From: Dysidea avara
Lineage: Eukaryota > Porifera > Demospongiae > Dictyoceratida > Dysideidae
DNA: 64,000 bases
Assembly (NCBI RefSeq): GCF_963678975.1
Contig: NC_089276.1
Coordinates: forward strand, 20,339,226 to 20,403,225
Direction: 5' to 3'
The notes beneath the pieces are model-generated. The model searched no databases. It worked only from the letters and a program-made list of their open reading frames with translations, and was not told the origin of the DNA. This document shows positions 45,363-59,924 of this stretch, piece by piece (position 1 is the stretch's first letter; each line of letters opens with the position of its first letter). The translations under genes were made by a program, and so were the position numbers.

Positions 45363-47338
45363 CAATGGCGGATCCAGGACGGGGGCTTTGGGGCAAATTC
45401 CCCCCCCTCACCTTGTGGAGGAGCCAGCCGTGCTTCTAATTAAAATAGCTACCAAACTTTGTCACATGCCATTAGGGAGAGGAAGTTTCCATAACATGGA
45501 GTTAGGATATTACTGTGTACTACTGTACTCTAAATGATGCACATTTTCAGTAGTATTACACAATTAGGCGGTTAACTCATTGGAGTGATCTGAGTGATTG
45601 GAGTGATCGGAGTGATCCGAGTGATTGGAGTGATCCGAGTGATTGGAGTGATCTGAGTGATTGGAGTGATCTGAGTGATTGGAGTGATCTGAGTGACTGG
45701 AGTGATCTGAGTGATTGAAGTGATCGGGGTGATTGCAGTGATCTGAGTGATTGGAGTGATTGGAGTGATTGGGGGTGATTGCAGTGATCTGAGTGATCTG
45801 AGCGATTGGAGTGATCTGAGTGATGGGAGTGATCTGAGTGATTGGAGTGATCTGAGTGATTGGAGTGATCTAAGTGATTGGAGTGATCTGAGTGATTGGA
45901 GTGATCGGGGTGATTGCAGTGATCTGAGTGATTGGAGTGATCTGAGTGATTGGAGTGATCTGAGTGATTGGAGTGATCTGAGTGATTGGAGTGATCTGAG
46001 TGATGGGAGTGATCTGAGTGATTGCAGTGATCTGAGTGATTGGAGTGATTGGAGTGATTTGAGTGATTGAAGTGATCTGAGTGATTGCAGTGATCTGAGT
46101 GATTGGAGTGATCTGAGTGATTGGAGTGATTGGGGTGATCTGAGTGATTGGAGTGATCTAACTGATTTGAGTGATCTGAATGAGATCACTCAGATCATTC
46201 CAATCACTCGGATCACTCCAATCACTCGGATCACTCAGATCACTACAATCACTGTGATCACTCAGATCACTCCCATCACTCAGATCACTCCAATCACTCA
46301 GATCACTCCAATCACTCAGATCACTACAATCACTGTGATCACTCCAATCACTCAGATCACTCCAATCACTCAGATCACTTAGATCACTCCAATCACTCAG
46401 ATCACTCCAATCACTCCGATCACTCAGATCACTCCAATCACTTGGATCACTCGGATCACTCCAGTCACTCAGATCACGCAGATCAATACAATCACTGTGA
46501 TCACTCCAATCACTCAGATCACTCCAATCACTCAGATCACTACAATCACTGTGATCACTCCAATCACTTGGATCACTCCAATCACTGTGATCACTCCAAT
46601 CACTCAGATCACTCCAATCACTACAATCACTGTGATCACTCCAATCACTCAGATCACTCCAATCACTCAGATCACTCCAATCGCTCAGATCACTCCAATC
46701 ACTCAGATCACTCCGATCACTCCAATCACTCAGATCACTGAAATCACTCCAATCACTCCAATGAGTTAACCGCCTAATTGTGTAATGCTACTGAAAATGT
46801 GCATCATTTAGAGTACAGTAGTACACAGTAATATCTTAACTCCTGTTATGGAAACTTCCTCTCCCTAATGGTATATATGTACTTTGTCAGGCCAAGATCA
46901 GTTTATCAACTCATGAAAATATGCACATTTTACTACAAATTCACCTGAAACCAAAGCGAACGAAAGTCAAACTAACTGTAACATTGTCACCCAGCACCTT
47001 CGTCCGTACTAAGTGTCTCTAAAATAATTATCATGTTGCTGTTGTTTATATATATATATATATATTTATGATTGTAAAACTCACAAATTTGAGTATAAAA
47101 ACAATGTCTTTAGATTATTGTTTAAGACATTCAGAATCTTTTAAACAGCTTTTAAGACTTTACAACCATCTGAAAAGGCCAAAATGACAAAAATTAACAG
47201 TGACACCCTACTAAGAGGTGATTATTTGCTGCTTCAAAAATGCAGCCGGCACTGAAATAGAGAATCTGGTTCTGCCCAACCACCTACAACTTACTCTGTT
47301 TGTGCCCCTCCCCTTTCCAGCTCCTGGATCCGCCCCTG
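45363..47338. mobile_element. CAGGGGCGGATC-type transposon, sister copy, TSD TTATT, holding a foldback element
   Basis: CAATGGCGGATCCAGGA to GATCCGCCCCTG, flanked by TTATT on both sides. Outside the insertion it follows 44,768-45,237 almost throughout (for example CTTTTAAGACTT.ACAACCATCTG and CTACTAAGAGGTGATTATTT). The 1,417-bp foldback element sits after the ACTTTGTC motif. Confidence 0.88.
45464..46880. mobile_element. Foldback element with 9-bp minisatellite arms, TSD ACTTTGTC
   Basis: ACTTTGTC occurs immediately before (45,456-45,463) and after (46,881-46,888). The first 117 bp (ACATGCCATTAGGGAGAGGA onward) are mirrored by the last 117 bp. Between them the left arm is about 580 bp of a 9-bp repeat, GAGTGATYK (mostly 18-bp pairs GAGTGATCTGAGTGATTG), and the right arm is the same repeat in reverse complement; the strand switch is near 46,175. 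This design, long inverted repeats made of short tandem repeats, is that of Drosophila FB (Foldback) elements. An 8-bp duplication would fit a hAT- or P-like transposase. No gene is inside. Confidence 0.85.
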
Positions 47339-47343
47339 TTATT

Positions 47344-47618
47344 ATCAACTTTACCAGTTAGGCACTGGAGGGTATATACAGAGTGATTTTTACTGGTTCA
47401 TTGCCAGCTAGCTTTTGCCCGAGGGGTCCGCAACTAGCGCAAATATCCTGTACGAGATTTCAAATCTTTTTTTTTATGGTCATAACACACGTACATACTG
47501 AAAACTACACCATACTACTACTTATTACCTAACTATATACTTATTACTACCTACGTACTTAACTTAACCAATGTCAAAGTCAGGAAATTCGTCCTCAGCA
47601 GTAAAAGATTTCAAATCA
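47344..47618. repeat. Spacer with inverted partner of the 40.5-kb repeat
   Basis: ACTTAACTTAACCAATGTCA and TCAGGAAATTCGTCCTCAGC (47,555-47,605) are the inverse of 40,500-40,560. Otherwise nothing seen. Confidence 0.5.
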
Positions 47619-47738
47619 AAGATTAAAAGATTCAAATCACTAATTTGAAAGATTAAAAGATTCAAATCACTAATTTGAAAGATTAAAAGATTCAAATCAC
47701 TAATTTGAAAGATTAAAAGATTCAAATCACTAATTCAA
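47619..47738 (+). repeat. 30-bp tandem repeat, four copies
   Basis: Unit GATTAAAAGATTCAAATCAC followed by TAATTTGAAA, four near-identical copies. No spacers, so not a CRISPR array. Confidence 0.95.
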
Positions 47739-47884
47739 AGATTTCAAATCTTTGAATTTTTGTAAGATTTCAGATTTCAAAAGCAGTTGGAAATGACTAA
47801 ATATTTTGGAAAATCGAAGGGAAAGCCATCAAATGTTGTTTCTATTTAACAATTATTTTTACATTACATACGATAGAACTGAGT

Positions 47885-48715
47885 AATGAGCCTTTTCCGC
47901 AATTAAGTCACAACACAAAAATGGTGAAAAATGTGGGGAGCCCTTAGCCATTGGTAGGGTCCGCAATGAAAAAAATCGATAATCACGAAATTGTCCCCTA
48001 CTATTTCAACCTGCAGGGCATATCAAAGTATTTTCTGCGTATCAACAAAACTTATTTATCTTTCTCCATACGACGGGAATAGCGATTGTTTTATGCTGGA
48101 AATCATGAAAAATTACGCGCTCTCCGGATGAAGCATGGGTTCCTTCCCATACTTGGTATATATAGTCCAGGTCTATACCTGATTATAACCCACAGCAGAA
48201 ATAGATCGATTTGCTACTGTGGATTTGGTACGGAGCTACTCTTTGCCGAAAATCGGCCGAAAATCACGTATTTTTTGATTCGGAGCAACCCAGCAATCAA
48301 CAAAAGGAAAGCCCACAAACCTTCACTATACAGCAATATAGTTTGGTTATCACTTCATGCACAGCGCAAGTTTCATATGGATCTGAGCTTTCCTTCCATC
48401 AAGCTAAGCGGCATGAAATTTCTTCCTAGCACGTATGAGACTAAAATGTGAGGCGTGGCTGCAATAACTCCAAGTTTAGTTTCTCCAGCAAGTGATTTAG
48501 GTATTATGTTGTGACCACCTAATGGTATTAGTTTCCAACCAGAAATGGATCACGTGATTATGGATTGATTTTTCGTTTGCATTATAGCTATACATGGTTA
48601 TAGCTATGTAGTGGTATAATCCAGGTAAAAATTGACTAGTATAGTTTTATCAACATTTGACAGAGACACCACTGATGAAGCATAGAGTTAGGCATAGTAA
48701 AACTCGGGTCCTACC
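47885..48715 (+). repeat. Dispersed repeat R6, copy 1
   Basis: Matches 59,925-60,920 in inverted orientation over most of its length, e.g. GTAGGGTCCGCAATGAAAAA, CCATACGACGGGAATAGCGA, CGGAGCAACCCAGCAATCAA and GGTGGTCACAACATAA. A 121-codon frame (48,086-48,451) is open here, and part of it (from about residue 42) is also open in the second copy as an 80-codon frame, but a second overlapping frame is open too, and neither shows a known domain. Probably non-coding. Confidence 0.8.
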
Positions 48716-48720
48716 AAAAA

Positions 48721-49440
48721 TGGCAGGGTTGTTTGTATGCAAGATCAAGATACTCTAATAGAGCAGTCATGCAAGCACTCTCCAGTCTCTTTACTATTCT
48801 GTAGTAAGCAAGCGGAATCTATAAACAGGCAGAATTGAATATCAGGGTAAAAGTGCAATTGGAAAGAAACCTCAATAGTATCAGATTACTGGTTGGGGGC
48901 ACACCATAAATGAATCCACATTATGAGTGCATGGCTATATATACCCAGAAGCAATATTTATAGACAAGATTAGGTAGTAAGAATAATTATACTGCTAGAG
49001 TTTCATTTCACTACAATAATAGCTGCAGAGGCATTTCAAAAAGAAAATTAATATTGGTATGAATTGGCCACCTTGAACTACTAAATACCACAACACACAC
49101 TTGATTAATCAGCTATATCTTCATACTAACTGTAGCTGTAAGTTTTGTACATTCAATAATTGTGACTGGATTTTGGAAAAACGATCCAAATCGCACATTA
49201 GAAGTTTCGAGATAAACGGTTTTAAAGAATTTAAGCCAGCATAACTCTCCAAGGATAGCAAGCACGCGTATGAAATTTACACAAAAGATGTATCAATCTG
49301 TTACCTTTCAGGCCACTTCCAGGACTTGTAGCTGCTTGTACAGTTTCCTGCCAAATAAGATAGAAAATCTGAGCAGTTGGACGAGCGAAGTAGTATCACG
49401 AGTACTCACAAAGAGGTGGGGGGTGGCGGGGAGGCCAAGA
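48721..49440. other. Repeat fragments, no gene
   Basis: Contains AAGATACTCTAATAGAGCAG (48,743), a motif repeated elsewhere, and repeat R8 (about 49,150-49,240: TGTGACTGGATTTTGGAAAA then GATCCAAATCGCACAT), whose inverse lies at 58,970-59,020. Nothing coding recognised. Confidence 0.5.
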
Positions 49441-49639
49441 GATATTCAATTCAATTCAATTATTCAATTATTAGCTTTATAGTGCAATGTTAAAGGTGTA
49501 CATGGTTGTACAACAATAAAAGTGAGTTTGTATACAATTGCACTAAAGGTAATCTGGTAAGTACCAGATCCCATAACTTAAATTAAGTACTTATCATTAC
49601 TTATATAATTAAAATTAGCTGCTAAATGTATCAAAGTTA

Positions 49640-51540
49640 GGTGGCTTGGGATGTTTGGAGCAGATGCTACAAGGACATGTAAAATGGAAACTATGCTGGT
49701 TGTCTGGATCGAAGTTTCTTATAAAATGCTGCCATAGGATTTTAGTTAGTTGAAATTTAATGGTAACAAAGGGTTGAGTTAGGTCAATTACTGGTAAGCT
49801 GTTGAAGGTTCAAGGAAGTCTGTTGAAGTAGAAGTTTCTTTGTTGATTAGATGACGTAAAAACATGTTCAAGTTTGTTACTGGAAGAAGACCTAGTAGAA
49901 TGATGACAGAATTTGATGAAGGTCTGGATGTTGAAATGATCAGATGGATTTTGAATTGATTTTATAAAAACAGAATGTCACACTGGTCATAAATATACAT
50001 TAATGGTAGTAGGTTGAGCTTGATAAGGCGAGTTTTATAATCAGAAACATAATCGTTGAGGATGTATTTGGTAGCTCGGCGCTGTATTCTTTCAAGAGCA
50101 GAGATATCTTGGATAAGGTAGGGATGCCACAATGGGGAACAATACAGGAGCTGAGACCTTACTAGTGCTATGTACAGAGTTCTTTTAGTTGTAGTGTTAA
50201 TAGAATGGCTGAATGTACGTCTAAGCTATCCTAGGGTTCGATAAGCTTTGGATGAAATGTGGTGATAGTGGTTTCTCCAGGACAGGTCAGTAGATAGAAT
50301 GATACCAAGGTCACGATGGGTGTTACTAGATATTATCGAGGAATCGTCAATGTTGTAAGAAGTTGGGAACTTTGTATTAAAGGAGAGGTGAATAAATTTC
50401 TTAGTGTTAAAAGATAGGTTTGAGTCTTGAGACCAGTCAAATAAGGAGTTGAGGTCATCCTGGAGTTTGATGGAATCAAGTAGTTCAAAAATGAGTTTGT
50501 AGCATTTAGTGTCATCTGCAAAAGATAAAGCATTGGAGTGATGAATGGATAGATACAAATCGTTGATGAAAAATAAGAACAAAACTGGGCCAAGGATGCT
50601 CCCCTGGGGCACACCTGATAAAACTGGAAGTAGAGTTGAGTAGGAACCATTGAGTCGTACACATTGGTATCTATTATAGAGATATGATTTGAACCACCAC
50701 CACAGGTTGCCAGTAATACCAATTTGCCACAATTTTAAGAGTAGTTCATTGTGAGGAACTCGGTCGAAAGCTTTGGAAAAATCTAAATAGATTACGTCTG
50801 TTTGGGTTTTGTGCTCATAAATATCTTTGAGGAAGATAAGACGTTGTTGCAAAGTTGAGCGCCCTTTCATGAATCCAAATTGTGAGGTAGAGATACGACT
50901 AGAAATAGATTTTGTAACTTTTTCATGAATAATATGTTCGAGTACCTTGGACACGATGCAGAGTAGGGATATAGGTCTATAATTAGTAACACAATTTTTG
51001 TTGCCAGCTTTGAAAATAGGGGTGATGCAATGTATATGCCATTCGGAAGGAAGACAACAATGGTAAATGGCATATGAAAATAAATAGTGTAAAGATTTGG
51101 TTAAAACAATGGCACAGTTTTTTTAGGACAGCAGGACTAATTCCATCAATACCAGTCGCCTTTGAAGAGTCAAGAGATAGTAAAGCAGTGTGGACTTCGT
51201 CTTCAGTGATATTGATGGAGTCAATGGTAGAATTTGTAGAAGGCATGTCCTCAAATAGAGGTAAGGAGTAGGTACTCTGAGAGAACACCGAGTAAAAGTA
51301 CCTGTTGAACAAAGTAGCTTTATCAATGTCATGGGTGGCAGAACTATCATCAAAGAAGACTGTAGCAGGGATAGAAGCAGATTTAGTGATGTTTCTTACA
51401 TGCTGATATATTTTTGAGTCATTACTGAAGGCAAAATTGTGGACTAGATTTGCTTCAAAGTTGGCCTTGGCTTGTTGGATGCTGTTTTGGAGGTTATCTT
51501 CTGCTGTTTTTATACGATTCAAATTGTGATCAGTAGGATG
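49640..51540 (-). pseudogene. LINE C ORF2, reverse transcriptase
   Basis: Linker and RT start (51,522-51,120: LSLDSSKATGIDGISPAVLK), then a frame change near 51,115, then the RT core (50,954-50,226): TSQFGFMKGRSTLQQ, VIYLDFSKAFDRVPHNELL, SGVPQGSILGPVLFLFFIND, ALSFADDTKCYKLI, HRDLGIILSTDLSWRNHY. The FADD catalytic box is intact. One in-frame TAG (50,223) interrupts RTLG-LRRTFS, and the C-terminal region continues to about 49,640 with a further frame change near 49,975. Confidence 0.88.
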
Positions 51541-51555
51541 AGATTTGTATTTCTT

Positions 51556-52500
51556 TCATAGAGTCCGAAGACACTTAATCTGATGGCGTATATTTGAAGT
51601 GTACCATTTAGGAAACTGAGAAGAGCTGGTTCTAATTTTAGGAATAAACAGGCCCATTCCCTTAGTGATATTGTTCTTGATAAAGAGCCAGATAGAGTCT
51701 ATGTCAGATAGCTGTTCACAGGTAGTATAGTCAATATGAGATAGATAATTGATGAGGCCAGGATAATTGGCTTTAGAGTAATCAAAGATAACTGGTGGAG
51801 TGTGTGAGGGTATATGGTCTGCATGTGACTTAATACTTAAAGTGACAATAAAGTGATCAGATGATATCGGTTGGTAATGGGGATGAATAGATATGTTGTA
51901 CACAATATCTTCATTGTTAGTGATTATTAAGTCCAGAGTATTTCCTTGATTGTGGGTTGGCTCATCAACCAGTTGAAAGAGGTTTAGCTGAAACAGTAAG
52001 TCACAAAATTTGTTCGATTTTGGTGAGGAACCACTATAAGTGGCCCAGTTGACATCAGGGAGATTGAAGTCTCCCAAGAGAATAATTGGACTTGATTCGT
52101 TGACTAGGTTGGTAAGGTAACTATGCAGCAATTCATGGTAAGTATCACAAGAGTTTGGAGGAATGTAAACAACACTGATTATAAATGGACTTGATGTAGA
52201 GATGAGAACAGTTAGGATTTCAACATGAGGTGGGGATGACAATTGACTACTAGTGATGTTATCCTTTACAGCAAGTAAAACACCCCCACCTCTAGAATCT
52301 CTATCTTTACGATAAATGGTATAGCTACTGGGTATTATTTCATTGTCAAATATATCTTTAGATAACCAAGTCTCAGTGATACACAAAATGCTAAAATCAG
52401 ATGAACAAATAAAAGATTGGAAATTGGATAGTTTGTTGACTAGACTTCTGGTATTCATTAAGCAAATGTGCAGATCATTTGGTTGAGTGTCATGTGGGAT
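51556..52500 (-). pseudogene. LINE C ORF2, APE endonuclease
   Basis: Open from 52,458 to 51,556. Motifs: MNTRSLVNKLSNFQSFI, ILCITETWLSKDI, DRDSRGGGVLLAVKDNI, PIILLGDFNLPDVNWATYSG, NTLDLIITNNEDIV and PISSDHFIVTLSI. All the APE-type landmarks (the N, E, D-x-N and SDH positions) are present, so the endonuclease domain itself looks intact. It ends at an in-frame stop just after HQIKCLRTL. Confidence 0.88.
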
Positions 52501-52644
52501 AGAATGTTGATTGAAATCATGTAAGTTATTAATGCTGTTTCCAGTATTGACGTCACTAGAAATTATGTCAGAGTTATCATTGGTAAAAGCATTTGAATCA
52601 TTTATTAAGTTAAGAGAAGTGTTGTAGGGTGTACCAGGAACTAG

Positions 52645-53611
52645 TCAATTGTTGGAGGACTCCATTGCAGTTTCAGTTTGTGGAGATTGGGAAAGGATGA
52701 ATGAGGAGTTAATGATTTGGCCATGTAGTTTGTTCTGGACAAAGATCTTATTATAACGAATTCTAATGACTTTACGCTCAATACGATTTTGGATTAGAGA
52801 CCACCTCTCTTTTAGAAGAAGTGACTCAATTAGTCTTTCTTCTTGTGACATGTCTGGTTTGATTCTGATATCTTTAGAAAGTGATTTAGCTTTAGATAAG
52901 AGCAGTGATACTCAATGGTTCGGGTTAGTCTAACTAGTATTGGGCGTGGTTTTGTAGATTGGTCACGATACTTTCCCAGTCTGAGTAGATCATGAATAGA
53001 TAGGGGATTGATGGAGTTTTCACCTTCTGTAACAATGGATGTAACTTTATCTAAGTCGTGAGTGAGCCGTTCATTTCTAGGAGTCCCCTTACTACATTCA
53101 ATTATTCCATAAATTACTACATTAAACTTGCGATCTCCTTGTGCTTTATCATCTGCCTTGTCAAACTTTTTAGCGGTCGTTGCTGACTGTGTCTGCCTGT
53201 TGGTGACAGACACAACAGGAGTTGACTGTGTGTCCAGTTGTGACTTAGGGGAAGAGCCTTGAGGGTTAATAACCTCGTTGATTGGAGATGCTGAAACTTT
53301 CAGAGCTGTCACTTCTTGAGTGAGATTATCAATGGTAGATTTTAATTCTTGCAATTGATTTTCTTGAATGCTTAGAGTGGGCGGTAAAAAGGATCTTCTC
53401 CTTCTTGCATCATTTTGTACAGTGTCTGTGAGAGTCCGGCAAATTGCCGGTGGATCCAAGCATTACAAGTACTTTCACAGTAAATTGTCTCATGCCCCTC
53501 TGTGTCTTCAGTGGCATCAATAATAGGATCCAAACAAATTGGACAAATTGTTGAAGTATCACCTGGAGAGTTCATTGGAGGTCGTTTCCTTTTAGTACGA
53601 GGGGTTGCCAT
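52645..53611 (-). pseudogene. LINE C ORF1 protein with PHD finger
   Basis: Start MATPRTKRKRPPM at 53,611. Then a PHD-type zinc finger (CPICLDPIID, YCESTCNAWIHRQFAGLS), a frame change near 53,400-53,450, a coiled-coil-like stretch (IQENQLQELKSTIDNLTQEV), and an RNA-binding type region (FNVVIYGIIECSKG, IHDLLRLGKYRDQSTKPRPI, LVRLTR), with a second frame change before MSQEERLIESLLLKERW. PHD fingers in ORF1 are known for some CR1/L2-like LINEs. The protein would bind element RNA. Confidence 0.8.
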
Positions 53612-54224
53612 GGTGACAATTCTAGTATTAATAAAACACGAGAGCAGACAGTTAAAGTGCAATGGTTTTCTGACCTTTGGTGGTACCGTTAAAAGAAACT
53701 AAGCCACGGTACAACAGCGTATGCGTCTGGGGGTCAGGATGTTCAGTGACAGAGACGTCACGTCCGTCCGGCTAAAATCAGCCTGGCTTGGTTTCCTAGT
53801 AATCCTTGCGACTAATGAAGACTTTGAGAATAGTAAGATGGCTTTGTAGACTCAAAAACACACGATTAGGGCCAGTATGTAGGCACAAGCGGTCCGGCCA
53901 GACCGAGGGGTCACCAACACATAACCTCAAAATGGAGGCAGACCACGATTAGAGTCCAGACAGGAGATTACAGGGCTGTGCTGGCTCCTTAGTGGCTGAT
54001 ATGTAGCAAAATCAATAGAGAACACGTCTGGCCAACCTAAGGCTGTCCACCAGTAAACCACTGATTCTTGCCAAGCCAGGTCCTTCACAAAGCCTGAAAC
54101 CGCCATTTGAGCACTCCACACCACCCAGGAAATACGTCTGTTAAAACCAGCCTCATGTAGTTTGAGTAGTGCTGAGGGTCAAATATGGGGTGCCATTTGT
54201 CTCAAAAACCCAAAAATTGAGATC

Positions 54225-54425
54225 TAAACCAAATATCGTCAATATTTACTAAAACATCGACGACATTTAGCTAAATATCGACGACATTTGCTAAACATCG
54301 ATGACATTTAGCTAAATGTCGACGACATTTGCTAAACATCGACGACATTTACTAAACATCGACGACATTTAGCTAAATATCGACGACATTTACTAGACAT
54401 CGACGACATTTGCTAAACATCAACT
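54225..54425. repeat. 21-22-bp CpG-bearing tandem repeat
   Basis: About nine copies of ACATCGACGACATTTGCTAA and variants (TAGCTAAATATCGACGACAT). No spacers, so not CRISPR. It lies directly upstream of the LINE C 5' end and might be part of its promoter. Confidence 0.85.
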
Positions 54426-54870
54426 ATATTCAGCAACTCAGCTGCTTTCGCATTTTGATTTTCTGCGGATCCTTTACTATAATAATATTATAGGTGCGTA
54501 CAATACTAATAATTGCTGATTAGCTGCTTGCGACTTTAGATGAATCATCTGTGGTACTACGTGAAGAAGGGATCTAGTACAGTTCAAATCTTGGTTTATA
54601 CTGGTCTTGACACTACCCATTTACATGTAGTGTTATTACATGGCAATTTAAATTAGTTGCTTCATGGGCTTGACTGACCCAGGTGAATAACCACCTAACA
54701 TATTTTCAAAACCTAGCTCAAAAATGCACTAGATCTATGTGTATATGACTGCAAATGAGTTGTTGTCTCATTGATACCATACCCCATTCCTGTATTTTGT
54801 TTTTACACTTTTATATGCTGACTTTTTAAAATGTGTATGCATCACTTCGTATACTTTACCTACACTGCTG
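54426..54870. other. No recognisable gene
   Basis: AT-rich spacer with nothing recognised. Confidence 0.35.
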
Positions 54871-55074
54871 TACCATACGCAAGGAAATTTTGATGCAAGA
54901 AAAATTTGACCAATTCACATTTCAGCAGATTTGATGAATAAAATGTTGACGAAATCAAATTGTAGACAAAACCTGTACTTTTAAAGACATTTGACAAACT
55001 TAAGTTTGATGAATTTAATTGATTCGTCAATTTTGTTAAATTTTTTTATCATCAAAATTTCCTTGCGTACGGTA
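54871..55074. mobile_element. Tc1/mariner-type MITE with CCRTACGCAAGG ends
   Basis: TA then CCATACGCAAGGAAATTTTG; right CAAAATTTCCTTGCGTACGG then TA. Arms of about 40 bp, 204 bp overall, no coding. Confidence 0.88.
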
Positions 55075-58419
<3,345 letters not shown>

Positions 58420-58752
58420 AATCTCCCTTATCTGGACCTCTTTTATCCAGGCCCAGACAGTCCAAATTAGTCACATGCATGTGGCCTGTAGTCTATTGAC
58501 AATAAGATGTTTATGTGTTAGGTGGCTTGTTGATTCTAACTACCACTTGGTTTCTAGGTGATAAAAAAAATTACAACCCAGGGAAGTGACCACGAATGCT
58601 CTGTAGTGACTTCCCCTTCTGCCCACTAAAATGTATAGTAGCAATAGTAACATTGCAGAACAGTTAGCTTTACTATATTAGCTAGTTACGGATATTTCTG
58701 AGATTAGGACAGTATACCAGACTACCTGGATAAGAGAGGTTCCACTGTACCT
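58420..58752. mobile_element. Possible Tigger/pogo-like MITE relic
   Basis: The right end read inward, CAGTGGAACCTCTCTTATCC, is a pogo/Tigger-type terminus; the left CTCCCTTATCTGGACCTCTT is a weak inverse. Confidence 0.45.
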
Positions 58753-58842
58753 GCTATAAAATAAATTACATGGATGACTCTATAGCAAATAAAATTCTTC
58801 AATTATCCCTGTTGCCTCTTTATAATGTTGATGATTTTTTGC

Positions 58843-58921
58843 CATTTGAGCACTCCACACCACCCAGGAAATACGTCTGTTAAAACCAGCCTCGTGTAGT
58901 TTGAGTAGTGCTGAGGGTCAA
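58843..58921 (-). repeat. 79-bp fragment shared with the LINE C 5' end
   Basis: GCCATTTGAGCACTCCACAC through GTGCTGAGGGTCAAA matches 54,103-54,182 with one or two differences and nothing on either side. Confidence 0.8.
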
Positions 58922-58959
58922 AACTTGTAGTACAATAGTGTAGCTATCCACTGGTGGTG

Positions 58960-59090
58960 TTAGTTTGATTTTGCCTGATGTGCGATTTGGATCGGTTCTG
59001 TAAAATCTGGTCACAATTGTAATGATTTGTATAGGTATTTCTAGTGTACTGCTAAGCAAAAATCCATCACACAACTAGTGTCAAATTATA
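58960..59090 (-). repeat. Dispersed repeat R8, copy 2
   Basis: TGTGCGATTTGGATCGGTTC and AATCTGGTCACAATTGTA are the inverse of 49,165-49,210. Confidence 0.55.
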
Positions 59091-59924
59091 ATGGTAGAAA
59101 TATCAATCTATTGTTAAAAATTGCAATTTTCCGGTGCCTTAATTATACTCCCTGGTGGAGGCTCTGCACAGTAATAAATACAATACAATACAATATATAA
59201 TTATAATTTTAATGGTACAAATACAAAACTATATAATTATATTTTAATTAATTTTGCAAGCTTTTAAATTTCTGTATTGCTTGTAGGATGTGCATGCAAT
59301 TTTATGTTGATCTACATACTGTGTATGGTATACATATTGCATGTGTGAGATGTAGACATTTACTATTATATCCTTTTTATAATGAGTCATAAGTTTAAGG
59401 ACTTATGATACTTGGTATAACATAGAGTTTCAACAGCCTATGTCTTTCCACTGTGGATCTATTACCTTAAATGTGACTTAAAATGTGATTTCTAAAGAAG
59501 ATGTAATTTTCTTCAATGACTTATAAACCTCATATAAATTCAGGAATGGCTATACACATGCATAGACAGCTCTACAAAGTACATGTTATACATATATTAT
59601 AGAGCACTCAGTATATTGTGGCTGTTGGTATAACAGTTATCCAACAGGCCTTTGGTGTGGTTTCTCACGATAAAGCCAAAATAAGTAATACCCTTCAGCT
59701 ATGGGTGAAAAACCTTAAATTTCTTGTTTGTTAAAGGCTCATATATATAATATAACTGCCTGCAGCCTGCTGTGCAAAAATAAGATTGAGGACATACCTC
59801 CCTAACTTTTAAGAAGAAATTAAGTACAAACTAGCTAAACTTATATACCACTGATGTAAATGATTTTTGTTGGCTCTAAAAAATATATAGGACTCAAGTA
59901 GAACTAAAACTTGGTAAGACCCAA
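59091..59924. other. No recognisable gene
   Basis: AT-rich spacer; a short AATAC(AATAC)n run near 59,177-59,195, otherwise nothing. Confidence 0.4.

Larger units (their letters stand above)
49446..54185 (-). mobile_element. LINE family C (CR1/L2-like), near full length
   Basis: Minus-strand LINE with a 5' UTR (about 53.6-54.2 kb), ORF1 (53,611-52,650), ORF2 (52,500-49,640) and a 3' end in an (ATTCA)n tail at 49,446-49,468, as in L2/CR1-like elements. ORF1 and ORF2 have about six stops or frame losses in total, so this copy is dead but recent enough to read. The 5' boundary is uncertain. A second, 3' copy of the family is at 62,990-64,000. Confidence 0.88.

Noticed and set aside
45572-46189. 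205-codon frame of Ser-Leu repeats on the minus strand, and Asp/Ser and His/Ser frames nearby
   Set aside because: The 9-bp repeat keeps any frame open. All arise from the minisatellite arms of the foldback element.
47619-47738. Regular 30-bp repeats, considered as a CRISPR array
   Set aside because: Repeats are contiguous without spacers and the genome is animal.
48086-48451. 121-codon frame as a host gene
   Set aside because: It lies in dispersed repeat R6, overlaps another open frame, and shows no domain or splice context.
54225-54425. Repeats with palindromic TCGACGA, considered as CRISPR or a replication origin
   Set aside because: No spacers and no associated genes; a plain tandem repeat.
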